Shown: positions 5,687 through 6,531 of the stretch, in pieces | How positions within the stretch are numbered: the stretch's first letter is position 1 | Layout of the letters: each line of letters starts with the position of its first letter | DNA from: Streptosporangiaceae bacterium | GTDB lineage: Bacteria; Actinomycetota; Actinomycetes; Streptosporangiales; Streptosporangiaceae | Reading direction: 5' to 3' | Length of the DNA: 6,531 nt | NCBI GenBank assembly: GCA_030050125.1 | Contig: JASIJN010000192.1 | Span: forward strand, 1-6,531 | Position numbers and translations under genes: made by a program | Notes under the pieces: generated by a model | What the model was told of the DNA's origin: nothing | Databases searched by the model: none | Seen by the model: only the letters and a program-made list of their open reading frames with translations

Positions 5687-6012
5687 GGCGCGCCGTCCAG
5701 GTGGTCGGCGAGCCTGCCGAGCCGGTCGGCCCAGAACCGGTCCAGCGTGACCAGCCACAGCCGGACCTCATCCAGCGCCTCGCGCCGCAGCCGGTACCGG
5801 CGCCGGCGCCCGGACCGGGCCTCGCTGACCAGCCCCACGCCGCGCATCACCGCGAGGTGCTGGGAGACCGCCGGCCTGCTGACCGGCAGCGGCTCGGCCA
5901 GCTCGGCCACGAACTTGTCGCCCGACGCGAGGATCTCCACGATCCGGCGGCGGACGGGATGCGCGAGCGCCCCGAACACGTCGGTGACCGGCGGCGCCCC
6001 GGCTGCGGGCAT
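5683..6012 (-). CDS. ArsR-family transcriptional regulator, non-metal type
   Basis: A 109-residue winged-helix DNA-binding repressor, probably a dimer that controls its own operon. Residues 11-29 (DVFGALAHPVRRRIVEILA) form the usual first helices. The recognition region is PLPVSRPAVSQHLAVMRGVGLV (41-62) and the wing is SEARSGRRRRYRLR (63-76). A C-terminal helix, LDRFWADRLGRLADHLD, is typical of the ArsR members paired with SRPBCC genes. The alpha-3 metal site of ArsR/SmtB (ELCVCDL) is absent, there being ELAEPLP and no cysteine at all in the protein, so it should not sense thiophilic metals. The ATG at 6012 lacks a clear Shine-Dalgarno, and a promoter-like sequence ends 7 nt upstream, which suggests a leaderless mRNA. 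It overlaps the next gene by 4 nt. Effector unknown. Confidence 0.93.
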   Translation of the reverse strand: MPAAGAPPVTDVFGALAHPVRRRIVEILASGDKFVAELAEPLPVSRPAVSQHLAVMRGVGLVSEARSGRRRRYRLRREALDEVRLWLVTLDRFWADRLGRLADHLDGAP

Positions 6013-6019
6013 GGCCCCA

Positions 6020-6049
6020 ACAATAAGTAAGGAATATCTAACGAGTCAA
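6020..6049 (-). promoter_or_regulatory. Sigma-70-like promoter of arsR operon, leaderless
   Basis: On the minus strand, TTGACT (6049-6044) matches 5 of 6 bases of the -35 consensus. After 18 nt comes TATTGT (6025-6020), matching 4 of 6 bases of the -10 consensus. The -10 ends 7 nt before the arsR ATG at 6012, so transcription should begin at or next to the A of the ATG. The stretch is clearly AT-richer than anything else in the window. The promoter gives the ArsR unit transcription separate from the thiolase gene upstream. Confidence 0.6.
6022..6041 (-). repeat. Imperfect direct repeat in arsR promoter, candidate ArsR operator
   Basis: Read on the minus strand, TTAGATATT (6041-6033) is followed by TTACTTATT (6030-6022), identical at 7 of 9 positions with an 11-bp period, about one helical turn. 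The repeat fills the promoter spacer and overlaps the -10, where a bound autorepressor would exclude RNA polymerase. ArsR proteins usually bind inverted repeats, so the direct layout is atypical. In such AT-rich DNA the similarity may be chance. Confidence 0.3.
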
Positions 6050-6073
6050 CTCCGGCGACAGGCGGGCCGCGGC

Positions 6074-6091
6074 GGCCAGGCCGGCCCGGCC
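6074..6091 (-). terminator. GC-rich hairpin after thiolase stop, possible terminator
   Basis: On the minus strand GGCCGGG, loop CCGG, CCTGGCC can form a 7-bp stem with one G-U pair, beginning 4 nt after the thiolase stop codon. There is no T-tract, so it would be a U-less hairpin at best. GC-rich DNA forms such stems often by chance; the position just after a stop codon is the only extra support. Confidence 0.3.
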
Positions 6092-6095
6092 AGCG

Positions 6096-6531
6096 TCACA
6101 GGCGCTCGATGACCGTGACGTTGGCCTGGCCGCCGCCCTCGCACATGGTGGCCAGGCCGTAGCGGGCGCCGGTGCGGGAAAGGGAGTGCACCAGGGTGGT
6201 CAGCAGCCGGGCCCCGGTCGCGCCGAGGGGATGGCCCAGCGCGATCGCGCCGCCGCAGGGGTTGACCCGGTCCGGGTCGGCGCCGGTCTCGCGCAGCCAG
6301 GCCAGGACCACGCTGGCGAAGGCCTCGTTGATCTCGACCAGGCCGATCTGGTCCAGGGTCATCCCGGCCCGGCGCAGCGCGTGCTCGGTCGCCGCGATCG
6401 GCGCGGTGAGCATGAGGACCGGGTCGTCGCCGCGGGCGGACAGGTGGCAGATCCGGGCCAGCGGCCGCAGGCCGTGCGTCCGGACCGCGCGCGGCGAGGC
6501 GACCAGCAGCGCGGCCGCGGCGTCGGCGATA
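6096..6531 (-). CDS. Acetyl-CoA acetyltransferase (thiolase), C-terminal part, start off right edge
   Basis: C-terminal 144 codons of a thiolase that cleaves a 3-oxoacyl-CoA with CoA, releasing acetyl- or propionyl-CoA. Visible motifs are VEINEAFASV (NEAF loop), NPCGGAIALGHPLGATGAR with the catalytic His of GHP, and TMCEGGGQANVTVIERL with the C-x-GGG catalytic Cys. The nucleophilic Cys of the N-terminal half lies beyond the edge. The usual SDGAAA segment reads ADAAAA here, a Gly-to-Ala change near the window edge. The protein ends with the typical IERL and stop at 6096. The C-terminal style resembles the FadA6 group found in mycobacterial steroid gene clusters, and ipdABC nearby makes a steroid-ring thiolase plausible, but this is inference and other FadA-type thiolases fit. 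The arsR gene follows 83 bp downstream on the same strand. Confidence 0.94.
   Translation of the reverse strand, partial: IADAAAALLVASPRAVRTHGLRPLARICHLSARGDDPVLMLTAPIAATEHALRRAGMTLDQIGLVEINEAFASVVLAWLRETGADPDRVNPCGGAIALGHPLGATGARLLTTLVHSLSRTGARYGLATMCEGGGQANVTVIERL

Noticed and set aside
5268..5771. N-terminal extension of SRPBCC protein 2 in the same frame
   Set aside because: Those residues are a shifted reading of SRPBCC protein 1 and arsR; ATG 5267 has a strong Shine-Dalgarno and the domain starts there.
5683..6012. Metal-sensing role for the ArsR protein
   Set aside because: No ELCVCDL-type motif and no cysteine in the protein.

Overview
This is a GC-rich window with strong codon bias, GTG starts and 4-nt gene overlaps. 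It looks like actinobacterial chromosome, probably a non-mycobacterial actinomycete. Its best-supported content is part of a steroid (cholesterol C/D-ring) catabolic region. The genes ipdA, ipdB and ipdC occur in the same order as in Mycobacterium tuberculosis and closely resemble those proteins as I remember them. I see no phage, transposon, CRISPR, tRNA or rRNA signal.

Layout. Positions 1-999 (minus) hold most of an NAD(P)-dependent aldehyde dehydrogenase whose C-terminus lies off the left edge. An 82-bp divergent intergenic region (1000-1081) carries a perfect 14-bp palindrome that fits the KstR operator consensus TNNAACNNGTTNNA. Rightwards from it runs ipdA (1082-1951), ipdB (1948-2703) and ipdC (2700-3764), each pair overlapping by 4 nt. 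A second FMN-dependent nitronate-monooxygenase-like gene follows after a 72-bp gap (3837-4790). It converges on a leftward three-gene unit: an ArsR-family regulator (6012-5683) and two different SRPBCC/AHSA1-like proteins (5686-5264 and 5267-4836), again joined by 4-nt overlaps. Upstream on the minus strand is the 3' end of an acetyl-CoA acetyltransferase (thiolase) gene (6096-6531, start off the right edge).

How the genes may work together. IpdC is thought to act on the ring intermediate before opening, and IpdAB hydrolyses the ring of the COCHEA-CoA intermediate. A thiolase of the FadA type would remove acyl-CoA units from the opened chain. The aldehyde dehydrogenase could oxidise an aldehyde in the same or a neighbouring route. 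The ArsR-SRPBCC-SRPBCC unit looks like a self-regulated accessory insert. It has its own promoter-like sequence that would give a leaderless arsR mRNA, with a 9-bp direct repeat inside the promoter as candidate operator. Its ligand is unknown and its link to steroid breakdown rests only on location.

Most of the window is a recognisable pathway. The points most worth a second look are the KstR-type operator beside genes that mycobacteria place under KstR2, the tandem second flavoenzyme, and the embedded ArsR/double-SRPBCC operon. I found no convincing new biological system.
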